Translations under genes and position numbers: made by a program
The notes under the pieces: generated by a model
Told to the model about the DNA's origin: nothing
What the model saw: the letters and a program-made list of their open reading frames with translations, nothing else
Database searches by the model: none
Part shown: positions 1-9,396 of the stretch, in pieces
Position numbering within the stretch: the stretch's first letter is position 1
How the letters are laid out: every line of letters starts with the position of its first letter
Source of the DNA: Planctomycetia bacterium
Lineage (GTDB): Bacteria > Planctomycetota > Planctomycetia > Gemmatales > HRBIN36
Assembly (NCBI GenBank): GCA_016795155.1
Contig: JAEUIE010000032.1
Coordinates: forward strand, 1-64,000
Reading direction: 5' to 3'
DNA length: 64,000 bases

Positions 1-40
1 TTAACGTGGCTAATGACGTGCCTTCCTTGGCACCACGCAA

Positions 41-106
41 AGCCTGATCTCCTGATGTGTTGTGTTGCTGTTCGCAAACTACAACGTAACCTCTTGAGAT
101 CAGGCT
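41..106. repeat. 11-bp inverted repeat downstream of the Tad operon
   Basis: AGCCTGATCTC at 41-51 is the exact reverse complement of GAGATCAGGCT at 96-106, with 44 nt between the arms. It lies just past the 3' end of the minus-strand pilus operon. It has no T-run, so it is not a typical intrinsic terminator. It may be a processed 3' hairpin or a chance repeat. No gene is visible in 1-175. Confidence 0.35.
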
Positions 107-175
107 GTTTAGATCAACTTAATTACCGGATGGCCTCTACACGCAAACCGTGGCACCCGATTCGGTAAACACAAG

Positions 176-949
176 CTATTGTCCCTGCTGTTGAATTTGC
201 TGAATGTTAGCAGGCTGATCCAATTGTGCCATGAATTGTTGAGCCTGGGTATTGGTGGGATTCTGCTGCAGGGCGAAACCGGCGTACTGCCTGGAGCGTT
301 CTGAATCGCCAACGTGTTTGGCCATTTGTGCCATCTGCAATGCAGCCTCGCTGGGGTTCATGATCTTGCTGAAATACTGATACCCTTCTTCGTACCGACC
401 TGCTCGAGCGAGCGTGAAGCCATAGTTCATGGCATAGGTTCGATTATTGGGATCGAGTTCCGCTGCACGTTTCATGGCATTCAGACTCAAATCAAATTGT
501 TTGACGCGAGCAAAGAACAAACCAGCTTCATGGCAGGCGGCGGCATCAGTGCTGTCTTTGCCGGTAACATTCTGCATAGCCTGGCTGAAGTGCTGAGACG
601 CACTTTGAGCATTACCTTCGAATTCTTCAACGCGGGCCAGTCCTGCAATCGCTGCTGGCCAGCCTGGCTTCAATCGCAGTGCCTGGGTATAGGCCTGCTT
701 GGCACGCCAGCTCTTATCTCGCTGTTCGGTGACATCGGTGGCTGATTTCGCCAGTGTTTCATACATTTTGCCGGCTTCGAGGCAGGTTTCCGGTTTCGGT
801 TGCTTGACCGTCACCGGTTCATCTTTCTTGAATTGTTCAGCATTGGGGCCGGAATACTTCAGCATCTCTTCGGATGTCATGGGTTCGGTAACCATGCAGC
901 CGGACAGTGTACTGGCCAGAACGGCCAAGCAAATGAAGTGCGTGCGCAT
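176..949 (-). CDS. TadD-like TPR lipoprotein of the Tad pilus locus
   Basis: The product is a 257-residue lipoprotein. It starts at the ATG at 949 because the signal peptide begins there and ends in a lipobox with Cys18 (LSGC). The rest is a run of tetratricopeptide repeats, with A-L-x-L-x-P units at about residues 75-110 and 130-235, and a Gln-rich C-terminus. TadD-type TPR lipoproteins are needed for Tad pilus secretin assembly. The position as last gene of the pilus cluster, on the same strand, supports that role. The family assignment rests on architecture and context; TPR sequence alone is not specific. Confidence 0.75.
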   Translation of the reverse strand: MRTHFICLAVLASTLSGCMVTEPMTSEEMLKYSGPNAEQFKKDEPVTVKQPKPETCLEAGKMYETLAKSATDVTEQRDKSWRAKQAYTQALRLKPGWPAAIAGLARVEEFEGNAQSASQHFSQAMQNVTGKDSTDAAACHEAGLFFARVKQFDLSLNAMKRAAELDPNNRTYAMNYGFTLARAGRYEEGYQYFSKIMNPSEAALQMAQMAKHVGDSERSRQYAGFALQQNPTNTQAQQFMAQLDQPANIQQIQQQGQ

Positions 950-1035
950 CCCTGCTTCCCCCAGAGCCACGTGAAACGGTTCATCATGAACCTGTCAGGA
1001 GGATCCCCATCCTGCCTGATTTCTGCCACGGTTGA

Positions 1036-2433
1036 TTAGAACTCAGCAATGAATGTCGTTGCTGCTTCCGAAATCAACTGAGTGGTCAGTTTCACGGGTT
1101 GTCGTTTAAATCGGCAAATGGACTGCACAATCTCCAACAAATCTCGACAATCGCTCGCACGAGGATTACGGCCTCGATTGTAATAGCGTTCATATAGGTA
1201 ATCGATCGCTTCAGGGCAGGTGTTCATACCCAGACGCTTGCAGTTGGCTACAAAGATTTTTTCGTAGGTTTCCCGCGTTGGTGCATTGATGCCTACCTTG
1301 TGACGAATACGTCGCAGGAACGCATCATCGACCAGGTCTTTCGGATCGAGATTGGTCGAGAAAATGATCAACTGTTCAAATGGAATTTCAATCTTCTTGC
1401 CTGATGCCAGGGTCAGATAATCATGGCGGTTTTCCAGGGGAACAATCCAGCGATTGAGTAGTTCACGGGGGCTAACGAGTTGTCGCCCGAAATCGTCAAT
1501 CAGGAATACGCCACCGTTTGACTTCAGATGCAACGGTGCCTGGTAGAAATTGGCCTCGGCAGAATAACGCAAATCCAGCATGCTCAAGTTCAATTCACCA
1601 CCGGTTACAATAACTGGACGGCGGACACGCACCCATCGGGAATCAACAGCATTGGTATTCAGCAGGCGGCGAATAGTGGCTTCGTTGTCGTCCAAACGTT
1701 CATCACCACGGTCTTCCACCACCTGATGTACGGTTGGATCAAATACGGTAACGACATGCCCTTCGCTCTGGAAAGCATAAGGCACATAGATTTCACCACC
1801 GCAGCGATTCATGAAGTCGCCAATGCTGTTGGCAACCGCTGTTTTTCCATTGCCTGGAGGGCCATAGATAAAAATGGATCGACCGCTGACTACAGCAGGG
1901 CCAATAGCCAGGAATAACTCATCAGGAATGACCAGGTGTGAAAAACACGACTTCAGTGTATCGGGAATACAGTGAATGCCCGTAACCGCCTGTCGATAAG
2001 TCTGCTCAACATAATCTTCAAGAGGCACCGGGCAGGGACCAACGTAGGCACAAGTTCGGAATGCAGCCTTGGCACGATCACGCCCCTGATCGGTGAGGTT
2101 AAAGCGGTAAGAAACCTGCCCGATCAGATCACCGCCAGCCACTTCGATGCAATGCTGTTGCTTCAGGAAATTGATTGATTCTTCCAGCACTTTGAAGGGG
2201 AGGCACAATGAACGAGCCAAGTCCAGTCCCAGCATGGTGCCTCGAGTGAGCAGCATTCGGAGAATCATGTCATTAAGCAAGGCAGCATTCAGTCCAGCTT
2301 CCTTCAAGTTTTCAGGCGAAGAAGGAGCTTCCGGCATGTTGGAAATATCCCAGTCCAGCATGCCACTGGTGCGGGATGCCAGAGCAGAAAGTGAACTGCG
2401 ACTGAGACTGGGTGAAGAAGGTGTTGATTTCAT
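1036..2433 (-). CDS. Winged-helix AAA+ ATPase embedded in the Tad pilus cluster
   Basis: This 465-residue cytoplasmic protein has a Ser-rich N-terminus, a helical winged-helix-like segment at about 45-120, and an AAA+ module. The Walker A is GPPGNGKT at 191-198, the Walker B is VFLIDD at 309-314, and a sensor-1 Asn lies in FSTNLDP at about 358-364. The C-terminal lid extends to the end. It resembles MoxR/AAA-type chaperone ATPases rather than the secretion ATPase CpaF, which is encoded separately in the same operon. It lies 42 bp after a small membrane-protein gene on the same strand. I infer a role in remodelling or regulating the pilus machine; the substrate is unknown. This is not a standard Tad component in Proteobacteria. 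Confidence 0.75.
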   Translation of the reverse strand: MKSTPSSPSLSRSSLSALASRTSGMLDWDISNMPEAPSSPENLKEAGLNAALLNDMILRMLLTRGTMLGLDLARSLCLPFKVLEESINFLKQQHCIEVAGGDLIGQVSYRFNLTDQGRDRAKAAFRTCAYVGPCPVPLEDYVEQTYRQAVTGIHCIPDTLKSCFSHLVIPDELFLAIGPAVVSGRSIFIYGPPGNGKTAVANSIGDFMNRCGGEIYVPYAFQSEGHVVTVFDPTVHQVVEDRGDERLDDNEATIRRLLNTNAVDSRWVRVRRPVIVTGGELNLSMLDLRYSAEANFYQAPLHLKSNGGVFLIDDFGRQLVSPRELLNRWIVPLENRHDYLTLASGKKIEIPFEQLIIFSTNLDPKDLVDDAFLRRIRHKVGINAPTRETYEKIFVANCKRLGMNTCPEAIDYLYERYYNRGRNPRASDCRDLLEIVQSICRFKRQPVKLTTQLISEAATTFIAEF

Positions 2434-2475
2434 TACGCGCGTCCTGGGGAAGATCGTGTTTCGATGTTTACGCGG

Positions 2476-2760
2476 TTATCCGCGGGGTTTAATGCGGACA
2501 ATGATGTATAAGCCAACCAGCATGAAGAAAAGCCAGAGTTGAACCAGTCGTCCGCGATCCCAGCCTATGCTGCGAATCCACGAAACGGTTTCTTCCCACC
2601 ATCGTGGGGCGGCAAATAGTGGAAAAGGTGGTTCTTGACAGAAAACACATTCATCTGCTGGAGATAATGTCGAAGAGGATGAATCAGCGAAGACTGGGAA
2701 TATGCAGCCTAATGTCAGCAGCAGTGAGAAACAACATCTATAAGCAATTAGATTCATCAT
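2476..2760 (-). CDS. Small membrane protein of the Tad cluster
   Basis: The chosen ATG (2760) gives 94 residues with an N-terminal signal peptide ending near VFA-D. A short periplasmic stretch follows with a CxxC pair (ECVFC) and many aromatic residues (PRWWEETVSWIRSIGW). One C-terminal transmembrane helix (LVQLWLFFMLVGLYIIV) ends in basic RIKPRG. A longer reading from 2844 would begin in low-complexity sequence inside the neighbouring gene and is rejected. It sits between the lipoprotein and the AAA ATPase genes, spaced 58 and 42 bp. I do not recognise a family. The location suggests a membrane partner of the pilus apparatus or of the ATPase. Confidence 0.6.
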   Translation of the reverse strand: MMNLIAYRCCFSLLLTLGCIFPVFADSSSSTLSPADECVFCQEPPFPLFAAPRWWEETVSWIRSIGWDRGRLVQLWLFFMLVGLYIIVRIKPRG

Positions 2761-2818
2761 TAATAATCCCTCACAGCCAAACCGAGCGGCTGTGAGGGAG
2801 GTTGAATTCACGCAACGA

Positions 2819-3406
2819 TTAGTTGCCACCACCACCACCACCACCGGTATCCTGGAAGCCAGGAATCATGAAGTAGCCGCGGGAAGTGCCTCGGATATTG
2901 CGGATAGAAGCATTACCTTCGGCTCCGCTGATACCAAGCTTGGCCGGATTGCTGACCACAACATTGAATGCAACGTCAGGTCGTTCCATCTTGAGGAACT
3001 TTTCAATCTCCAGCTTACGTTTGGTATTGAGATCGTCGCGCTTGCTCGCATACTCCTCAGGCTTCTTGTAATCCAGATCGTACGAGTTCTGTGCGGTCTG
3101 GAGATAGATCACCGTCTCCGGTGCCGGGCGACGGTTGGCTAATCGTTGCAGGTGAGCAATGCCACCTGGGTTCAGTGTTTCTGATGCTGGATTGAAGTGA
3201 TGAACATACAGAGTTTGTTCATAGATCAATCCGTTTTGTATCTGCGCCTGGCGAATGTCGTTTATCGCTTCACGCGCCTTGCAATTATATCGTTCCGGAT
3301 AGCATGGATCCACGATTTCGTGGAAGGTTCCATAACATCCTGTCAGGGAGAGCACGCCCACAAGAGCACCTGCCCAACCCGCCCTGGTTAATACGCTTCG
3401 TCGCAT
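2819..3406 (-). CDS. Tad-cluster lipoprotein with oligo-Gly tail
   Basis: This is a lipoprotein of about 195 residues. From the ATG at 3406 (GGAGG about 11 nt upstream; a second ATG at 3415 is also possible) a signal peptide runs to a lipobox Cys in LSLTGC. The mature protein is rich in polar residues. It has a central segment resembling a divergent OmpA/CpaD-type periplasmic fold (VIYLQTAQNSYDL, then a K/E-rich helix) and ends in seven consecutive glycines plus Asn. Its position directly after tadC suggests a CpaD-like outer-membrane pilus lipoprotein, but similarity to CpaD cannot be shown by eye. Confidence 0.6.
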   Translation of the reverse strand: MRRSVLTRAGWAGALVGVLSLTGCYGTFHEIVDPCYPERYNCKAREAINDIRQAQIQNGLIYEQTLYVHHFNPASETLNPGGIAHLQRLANRRPAPETVIYLQTAQNSYDLDYKKPEEYASKRDDLNTKRKLEIEKFLKMERPDVAFNVVVSNPAKLGISGAEGNASIRNIRGTSRGYFMIPGFQDTGGGGGGGN

Positions 3407-3534
3407 GGTGGTCATTCCCTCCTTGACCTGTTCCAAGCCTCAAGCGGATGTCCTTTTCCGCTCCATGGAGGTTGGTATGGTGTTCCCCGATCTCTCCACC
3501 ACCACCGCTAGTATCGTCCCCCGTGAAGGTCTCG

Positions 3535-4518
3535 CTAGAGATTCTTCTGGACTTGTATAGCTGCAGGCCCTGCCAATACCACGAAGATACCCGGGAAGAT
3601 GAACAGGACCAGCGGGAAGATCAACTTCACCGCAGTCTTGGCCGCTTTCTCTTCTGCGATCTGGCGCCTTCGTACCCGCATGGAATCTGATTGTACTCGC
3701 AAAGCCTGCCCCACGCTGGAGCCAAACCGGTCGGCTTGCACCAGAATCGCAGCCAGGCTTTTCATATCATCCACGCCGGTACGGACCCCCAGGTCGTGCA
3801 ACACGTCCCGGCGGGTACGGCCCATCTGCAGTTGGAAGTTCGCGATGTTGAACTCCTCTACAATAATCGGCGCATGCTCCCTCATTTCTTCGCAAACTTT
3901 CCGCATTGCCGCATCTAATCCTAGTCCCGATTCGACGCAAACTACCATCAGATCAAGTACATCCGGCAAAGTAAGAAAAATACTCTCTTGCCTTTTACTT
4001 CGAAGATACATCAGTACGAAAGAGGGACCAAACAACCCAATCAGCAAAGTCAGCAGGATGGAAACCGGTGCATTCTGGATTGCTGCATAAAAATTTAATA
4101 TATCTCCGTCCGGCGCATTCATGGGAAGTATGATGAACAACAAGACGATGGCAGCAATCGAGATTGAAAGCGTTCGGATTCCCATAAACACTTTCGGAGC
4201 ATTTTCTGATCGGAAACCAGCCATCGCTAGTTCCTGTCTCAGTTTCGATTGTTCCATCTCGGTACGAGGCATCATGGGTTTGGCAAAGGCCATCGCCTTG
4301 TCAATGATGCTCTGCATCTTTCGGTCGACGGAACCAGTACTGCCTTTGGCTGCCAGGTCGAGGTCCATCATGGACTGAGTCCTGCCCAGCTTGGCCAGAC
4401 GGTCTTCCGCCTTGGTATTTCGGGAGGATAGCACTGTCAGCAACAGCCAGATTCCGGCGAACATGGCACCGAAGGCCAGGAATGGCAGGATATCCTTGAT
4501 TTCAATAATGGCGAACAC
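3535..4518 (-). CDS. tadC: TadC-like pilus assembly inner-membrane protein
   Basis: The 327-residue protein has an N-terminal transmembrane helix, a cytoplasmic stretch, two further membrane helices near 110-170, a type II secretion F domain (core LPDVLDLMVVCVESGLGLDAA) and C-terminal helices (FPLVLFIFPGIFVVLAGP). TadB and TadC form the inner-membrane platform that couples the CpaF ATPase to pilin extrusion. It follows tadB by 42 bp on the same strand. The length fits the family. Assignment as TadC rather than TadB follows gene order and the C-terminal membrane signature. Confidence 0.88.
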   Translation of the reverse strand: MFAIIEIKDILPFLAFGAMFAGIWLLLTVLSSRNTKAEDRLAKLGRTQSMMDLDLAAKGSTGSVDRKMQSIIDKAMAFAKPMMPRTEMEQSKLRQELAMAGFRSENAPKVFMGIRTLSISIAAIVLLFIILPMNAPDGDILNFYAAIQNAPVSILLTLLIGLFGPSFVLMYLRSKRQESIFLTLPDVLDLMVVCVESGLGLDAAMRKVCEEMREHAPIIVEEFNIANFQLQMGRTRRDVLHDLGVRTGVDDMKSLAAILVQADRFGSSVGQALRVQSDSMRVRRRQIAEEKAAKTAVKLIFPLVLFIFPGIFVVLAGPAAIQVQKNL

Positions 4519-4560
4519 TTCAAAGCTCCACGTTAGACCCTGGGGACAGTCAAACGGCCA

Positions 4561-5547
4561 TTAGACCTTAATGTTGACAATTTTGCGAATGACAATCGCT
4601 CCCAATACCTGCATGATTAATGCATACAGGCTCCATTTTCTGCCTGTCTCATCAGTCCAGAGCACGGCAGCATAATCGTAATTCAGATGGATGATCATCA
4701 GCAACATGACGAAGGGTAATGCCATCAGCACAGTACCCGAAAGTCGGCCTTCACCTGTCAGGGCCTGTACCTGGCCCCAGATTCGGAACCGTTCGCGTAT
4801 GACATAGCTGATCTTGTCGAGGATTTCAGCCAGGTCGCCACCGGTCTGCCTTTGAATGATGACGCTGGTGACAAAGAAATTAAGGTCTAGACTGGGAACT
4901 CGTTCGGCCATGGCTTTGAGGGCGTCATCGACAGTCACACCCAGGTTTTGTTCTTCATAAACTCGGCCAAACTCCGTCGAAATTGGGGGAGGCATTTCTT
5001 CGGCAATGATCTGCAGGCCTGAAATTAAACTCTGTCCTGCCCGTAAAGCTCTGGCCAGCAGTTCCAGAGCATCTGGCATCTGAGCAGTAAATTTCTTCAG
5101 GCGTTTTTTCCGCTTCTGCATCACCACGTACCAGGGAATTGCTCCCATGATTAAGCCGGGAATCACAAACAGAGGGAAAGGTACCTGCATGGCAAAACTG
5201 GCACCAGAACCCAGCAGAATGAGCAATAGCGACAGCGACATAAATGCGCTGGGGCGTATATTCATTTCCGCCTGCTGGAAGTACTTTTCAATCGAGGGTA
5301 TCTTCGGGAGCAACTGCTCCATCAACGATTCTTTATCACTGGCAAGGGCCGCATCCTTCCAGATTTCAACGGAAGCTTGCATGCTCCGGCTCATGCCAGG
5401 CTGGCTTCCACCATCGCGGGTGAACAGTTCCAATCGCTGTTCCTGCATGGAACGACGGCTGGACATCAGGCTGCCAATGCCGAGAAACAGCCCTCCCACA
5501 CCAAGAAATGCCAGGACAGGCACAATGATCAACCAGAGATTTTCCAT
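4561..5547 (-). CDS. tadB: TadB-like pilus assembly inner-membrane protein
   Basis: This is a 328-residue type II secretion F-family protein, starting at MENLW. It has a membrane helix at the N-terminus, a pair of helices around residues 105-145, the diagnostic F-domain (PDALELLARALRAGQSL, then QRQTGGDLAEILDKIS) and terminal hydrophobic helices. It acts with TadC as the platform of the Tad/Flp pilus. It lies 112 bp after cpaF and 42 bp before tadC, all on the minus strand, consistent with one operon. Confidence 0.88.
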   Translation of the reverse strand: MENLWLIIVPVLAFLGVGGLFLGIGSLMSSRRSMQEQRLELFTRDGGSQPGMSRSMQASVEIWKDAALASDKESLMEQLLPKIPSIEKYFQQAEMNIRPSAFMSLSLLLILLGSGASFAMQVPFPLFVIPGLIMGAIPWYVVMQKRKKRLKKFTAQMPDALELLARALRAGQSLISGLQIIAEEMPPPISTEFGRVYEEQNLGVTVDDALKAMAERVPSLDLNFFVTSVIIQRQTGGDLAEILDKISYVIRERFRIWGQVQALTGEGRLSGTVLMALPFVMLLMIIHLNYDYAAVLWTDETGRKWSLYALIMQVLGAIVIRKIVNIKV

Positions 5548-5659
5548 TTTTCGGGCTTCCAAACACCTTCAGCAGCATGATTGGTGAGAAACACCACGGG
5601 CAATTCAACTGCTGACGGTTAACCATAGCTTGCCAAATGCCTGCGAGCAAACTCAGGCA

Positions 5660-7153
5660 CTAATCCCTCAGCAATACACGTTCTTGGAACAGGTTCGATG
5701 GCAGCTTGATGCCTGCTGCTTCCAGTTTGGGTACGAATGTCGGCCTCACGCCGGAACATTCAAATTGACCAAAGGCTCGACCATTCTGATCGATGCCAAG
5801 TTGTCTGAATCGGAAAACTTCCTGCATCACAATAATGTCTTGTTCCATACCCACTATTTCCGTGATACTGGTAACTTTACGGGGGCCACCCTGAAGACGG
5901 TTAGCCTGGATAATAATATCCACTGAGGAAGCAATCTGCTGCCGCATGGCTTTGATTGGAAGTTCAAATCCTGACATCATTACCATGGTTTCCAGACGTG
6001 CCAGGCCGTCACGAGGTGTATTGGCATGCAACGTAGTCATGGATCCATTGTGACCGGTGTTCATGGCCTGAAGCATATCGAGAGCCTCGCCACCACGACA
6101 TTCACCGATGATAATACGCTCCGGTCGCATACGCAATGCATTACGCACCAAATCCCGGGCATTGATCTGCCCTTTTCCTTCAATGTTTGGCGGCCTGGTT
6201 TCCAGTCGCACCACGTGATCCTGCTGTAATTGTAATTCAGCTGCATCTTCAATGGTAATGACACGTTCGTGGCCGGGAATGAAACTCGATAACGTATTGA
6301 GCAGCGTAGTTTTACCGCAACCAGTACCTCCGGAAATCACGACATTCAACCGTGCCTTGATGGCAGCTTCCATTAAGATCGCCATTTCCTTGGTAAACGC
6401 ATTGAAATTCAGAAGATCATCCAGTTTCAGAGGATTGGAACCGAATCGGCGAATGGAAACCGTTGGACCATCGAGTGCCAGCGGTGGAATAATCACATTC
6501 ACACGGGACCCATCAGGCAGACGTGCATCGCAAAGCGGTGAAGTCTCATCAACACGACGGCCTACTTTGGAAACAATACGATCGATAATCTGCATCAGGT
6601 GAGGATTATCGCGGAAACGCACATCGGTTTTTTCCATTTTGCCGCGGCGCTCAACATAAATCTTCTGTGGACCGTTGATCATAATATCCGAGATCGTCGG
6701 GTCTTTGAGCAGAATTTCAAGCGGACCGAAGCCAAAGGTTTCATCGAGAACCTCATCCACCAGCCGCTCACGTTCCATGCGGTTGAGTAATGGGTTTTCC
6801 GTATCGCACAGACGCTCAACCACCAGACGGATTTCACGGCGCAGGACATCATCCTTCAGTTCGCTGACACGAGACAGATCAAGCTTTTCCACCAGCTTGG
6901 AATGGATGACGCGTTTGAGTTCATCGAAGCTTTTGCCCGACCTGCCATCCGCGCCAACTTGCGAAGCAGGCATGGCGGAATTAGGTGGAGGGAGGGAAGG
7001 AATTCCGGAGAAGGTGGGACGTTGCAGCGAAGGAAGTCCTGCTCCGGAATTACCCATTCCCGGTATGGACGGACGAACCAGTCCGGGAAGCGAGGGAGCG
7101 CCACCAGCGGGATTCAGGCCAGGTAGTCCACGAGGGGGTGGTACGCGAGACAT
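5660..7153 (-). CDS. cpaF: CpaF/TadA secretion ATPase
   Basis: The product is a 497-residue hexameric secretion ATPase that powers Tad pilus assembly. The first 70 residues are a Pro/Gly-rich low-complexity leader unusual for the family. Then come the N-terminal domain (about 75-230) and the RecA-like core: Walker A GGTGCGKT at 275-282, Asp box TIEDAAEL at about 300, Walker B with [11 protein letters not shown] at about 346-356, and His box GSMTTLHAN at about 370. All catalytic motifs look intact. It is 39 bp downstream of cpaE and followed by tadB. Confidence 0.95.
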   Translation of the reverse strand: MSRVPPPRGLPGLNPAGGAPSLPGLVRPSIPGMGNSGAGLPSLQRPTFSGIPSLPPPNSAMPASQVGADGRSGKSFDELKRVIHSKLVEKLDLSRVSELKDDVLRREIRLVVERLCDTENPLLNRMERERLVDEVLDETFGFGPLEILLKDPTISDIMINGPQKIYVERRGKMEKTDVRFRDNPHLMQIIDRIVSKVGRRVDETSPLCDARLPDGSRVNVIIPPLALDGPTVSIRRFGSNPLKLDDLLNFNAFTKEMAILMEAAIKARLNVVISGGTGCGKTTLLNTLSSFIPGHERVITIEDAAELQLQQDHVVRLETRPPNIEGKGQINARDLVRNALRMRPERIIIGECRGGEALDMLQAMNTGHNGSMTTLHANTPRDGLARLETMVMMSGFELPIKAMRQQIASSVDIIIQANRLQGGPRKVTSITEIVGMEQDIIVMQEVFRFRQLGIDQNGRAFGQFECSGVRPTFVPKLEAAGIKLPSNLFQERVLLRD

Positions 7154-7192
7154 AGTTGGGCGATCTCCTGCATGCGTTCCGATAACGCGAAC

Positions 7193-8410
7193 TTACTTTT
7201 TGGCACCAAAGAAGCTGAACGCTGATTTCTTCTTGGGTTCCGGCACCGGTTCAGAACCTACGCCGGTAGTCAGCACGCGCGCTAATTCCATTAAATCCAT
7301 GCATGGTTTTGATTTGGGGGCAAACTGGATCAATGGTTTGCCTTCATTTCGTGCACCCATCAATGCTTTGCTGTCATTGGCCACTTGCCAGAAAATGCTA
7401 GAGCCCATGAATTCTTCAGCTTTATGCTTGCTGATCATCTGGTCTTCAGCACCAACACGATTGATGATAATACGGATTTTCTCATACAACCCTTCCACTG
7501 CCTTAAAAGTAGGCAGCAGGCGAGTGATATTGTGAATGCTCGAAAGCTCCAATTGCCCGGTCATCAGGATGATGTCAGCGATACGCATTGCTGCAACATC
7601 GGTCGGCCTGAAACTCTTCGACAAATCAACAATGACGTGTGAGAAAGTAGAACGCATCAGGCTGAGCAGTCGCAATACATGCTCTTCATGAATCAGTCCC
7701 AGGTCATCCAGGTTTTCCGGGTGAGGCAGCACCATCAGTCCGCTGGAATGCTGGAACAGCACACCTTTCAGAAACTTCTGATCAACTTCGTTAATATTGG
7801 TGGCAAGATCGGACAAAGTGTAAGTTGGTCTGAAATCAAGCAGGATACTTGTATCACCCAGGGCCAGATCAAGATCTACCAGAACCACTTTGTTTTCGGG
7901 AAGTGAAGCGAGGCAACAGCCGAGATTGACTGCTAACGAAGTAGTGCCGATGCCGCCACGCGAGCCTGCGACAGCAATGATCACACCACCAGCACCGGTT
8001 GCGCCAGCCGATTGATTCTCACCACCAGGACCAGTTGCAGGCCCCTTGATGCGGTCAAGAACAGTCAGAAGGTCTTCTAGTTGCAGGGGCAGCGCAAGAA
8101 ATTCCTTCGCACCTGAACGCAAAGTCTGCAGAATGAAAGGGCCATCTGTACGGCTACTAACCGCCAGGATGTTGGTTTGCGGAAATTCCATCGAGAGTTG
8201 CTGGATCAGATGCAGCGCACGACTCGGGTCACTGTCCAGCGTAATGATCGCCAAGTCAGGACGATACTGGTCGATCACATCGCGAAAGAATTCATATCGA
8301 TTCGATTCTGCCTCCAGGTAAATGGATTCAACACCCAGCAGCAAATTGCGCAGTGGTTCGCGCGTTGCATTATTAGGGTCGCAGATCGCAAGTCGCCGAG
8401 TTTCCATCAT
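7193..8410 (-). CDS. cpaE: CpaE/TadZ localisation ATPase with altered Walker A
   Basis: The 405-residue protein has an atypical receiver-like N-terminal domain (about 6-122) and a MinD/ParA-type ATPase domain from about 143. CpaE/TadZ proteins position the Tad machine at a pole. The deviant Walker A reads GSRGGIGTTS at 149-158, so the usual lysines of KGGxGKT are Arg and Thr. ATP binding may therefore be weak or lost, as reported for some TadZ proteins. It is the first gene of the minus-strand pilus cluster. The 251 bp upstream (8411-8661) hold no gene and probably contain the operon promoter. Confidence 0.88.
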   Translation of the reverse strand: MMETRRLAICDPNNATREPLRNLLLGVESIYLEAESNRYEFFRDVIDQYRPDLAIITLDSDPSRALHLIQQLSMEFPQTNILAVSSRTDGPFILQTLRSGAKEFLALPLQLEDLLTVLDRIKGPATGPGGENQSAGATGAGGVIIAVAGSRGGIGTTSLAVNLGCCLASLPENKVVLVDLDLALGDTSILLDFRPTYTLSDLATNINEVDQKFLKGVLFQHSSGLMVLPHPENLDDLGLIHEEHVLRLLSLMRSTFSHVIVDLSKSFRPTDVAAMRIADIILMTGQLELSSIHNITRLLPTFKAVEGLYEKIRIIINRVGAEDQMISKHKAEEFMGSSIFWQVANDSKALMGARNEGKPLIQFAPKSKPCMDLMELARVLTTGVGSEPVPEPKKKSAFSFFGAKK

Positions 8411-8661
8411 ATCGAGCTAATCCGCCGAGTCTTCTTCGTCTTGGGCAGGGACGCTTCCGTACGGCATCCAACAAACCTGATTTTACAGGCTTGCAAACCA
8501 CTCTAGCATGTAAATTCTGCACTTTGCCAGACTTTTCAAGAATCCTGCACAAACATTTCCAGATTCATTGACAAAATAATCGGGCTTCGAAATTGAGAAT
8601 TGGATGCGATTTTTATGCTTCAACATGAAGTTTTGAAAGGAATTTATCCAACTAAAAGCAC

Positions 8662-9315
8662 TTACGATGGCAGATTCAGTTCGATCAGTTGCCAAAGGCT
8701 TGGATCTTCTGCGTACGGAAATTCAGGACCTAAACTCAACGTCTGTTCCCCCAGTTCGCTATCCCGCACAGCATAGAAGAAACCAAATTCCCTGTTAAGC
8801 TCAGGATCAAATCCATTCAATGCTTCACGTGGGACATAACACTCAAGCCGGTAACCATCCTTAAAGTGATGTTTGCGAACCTGCAGCACTTCAGGAGAAC
8901 TAAGTGGTGCATCAGCCAGGGCACGATGAATTTTCGTCTGGCCAGCGCTCGGCAATTCACCCTCTCCGCCAGGCAGAAAATAAAAATGATGACAATGCCT
9001 GCTCGCACGATGGCTCTCGCGGGTACTGCGTGTATCAATCCACAGTGAAATACCATCACTGGTTCGATATTTACCTGGATCGACTCGGACAGGACGGTCT
9101 TTGCCTTTGACACGTAGTTCAAAACCCATTCCATTTTCATTCCAGCCTATACGGATTTCGGCGAACCCTGGCTTTTCCGTCAATCGCAATGAATCCGGAA
9201 TGGTGCAGGTCTTGCTTAATCCTAGGAGGTCTTCACCTTTTTTGATTGGCATCTCTTTGACATACAGACAAGGGTAGCAGAAGCGAAAGAGAAAACTTGG
9301 CGGAATATGTGACAT
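8662..9315 (-). CDS. CBM9-like carbohydrate-binding domain protein
   Basis: This is a 217-residue protein without a signal peptide. Its single domain resembles the family-9 carbohydrate-binding-like fold found in many planctomycete proteins, with strand patterns such as AEIRIGWNENGMGFELRVKG, GISLWIDTRSTRESHRA and YRLECYVPREALNGF, and the closing FGFFYAVRDSELG. A His-rich loop (RASRHCHHFYFLP) sits mid-domain. It stands alone, divergent from folP (81 bp). The ligand cannot be predicted and the protein may be structural rather than sugar-binding. Confidence 0.65.
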   Translation of the reverse strand: MSHIPPSFLFRFCYPCLYVKEMPIKKGEDLLGLSKTCTIPDSLRLTEKPGFAEIRIGWNENGMGFELRVKGKDRPVRVDPGKYRTSDGISLWIDTRSTRESHRASRHCHHFYFLPGGEGELPSAGQTKIHRALADAPLSSPEVLQVRKHHFKDGYRLECYVPREALNGFDPELNREFGFFYAVRDSELGEQTLSLGPEFPYAEDPSLWQLIELNLPS

Positions 9316-9396
9316 GGAGAATACTCGAATTTCTTCCTTGTCTAAAGCAGAGTTCTACTGTTTTATGAACTGCTGTGAAACTAATCAGGTGAACAC

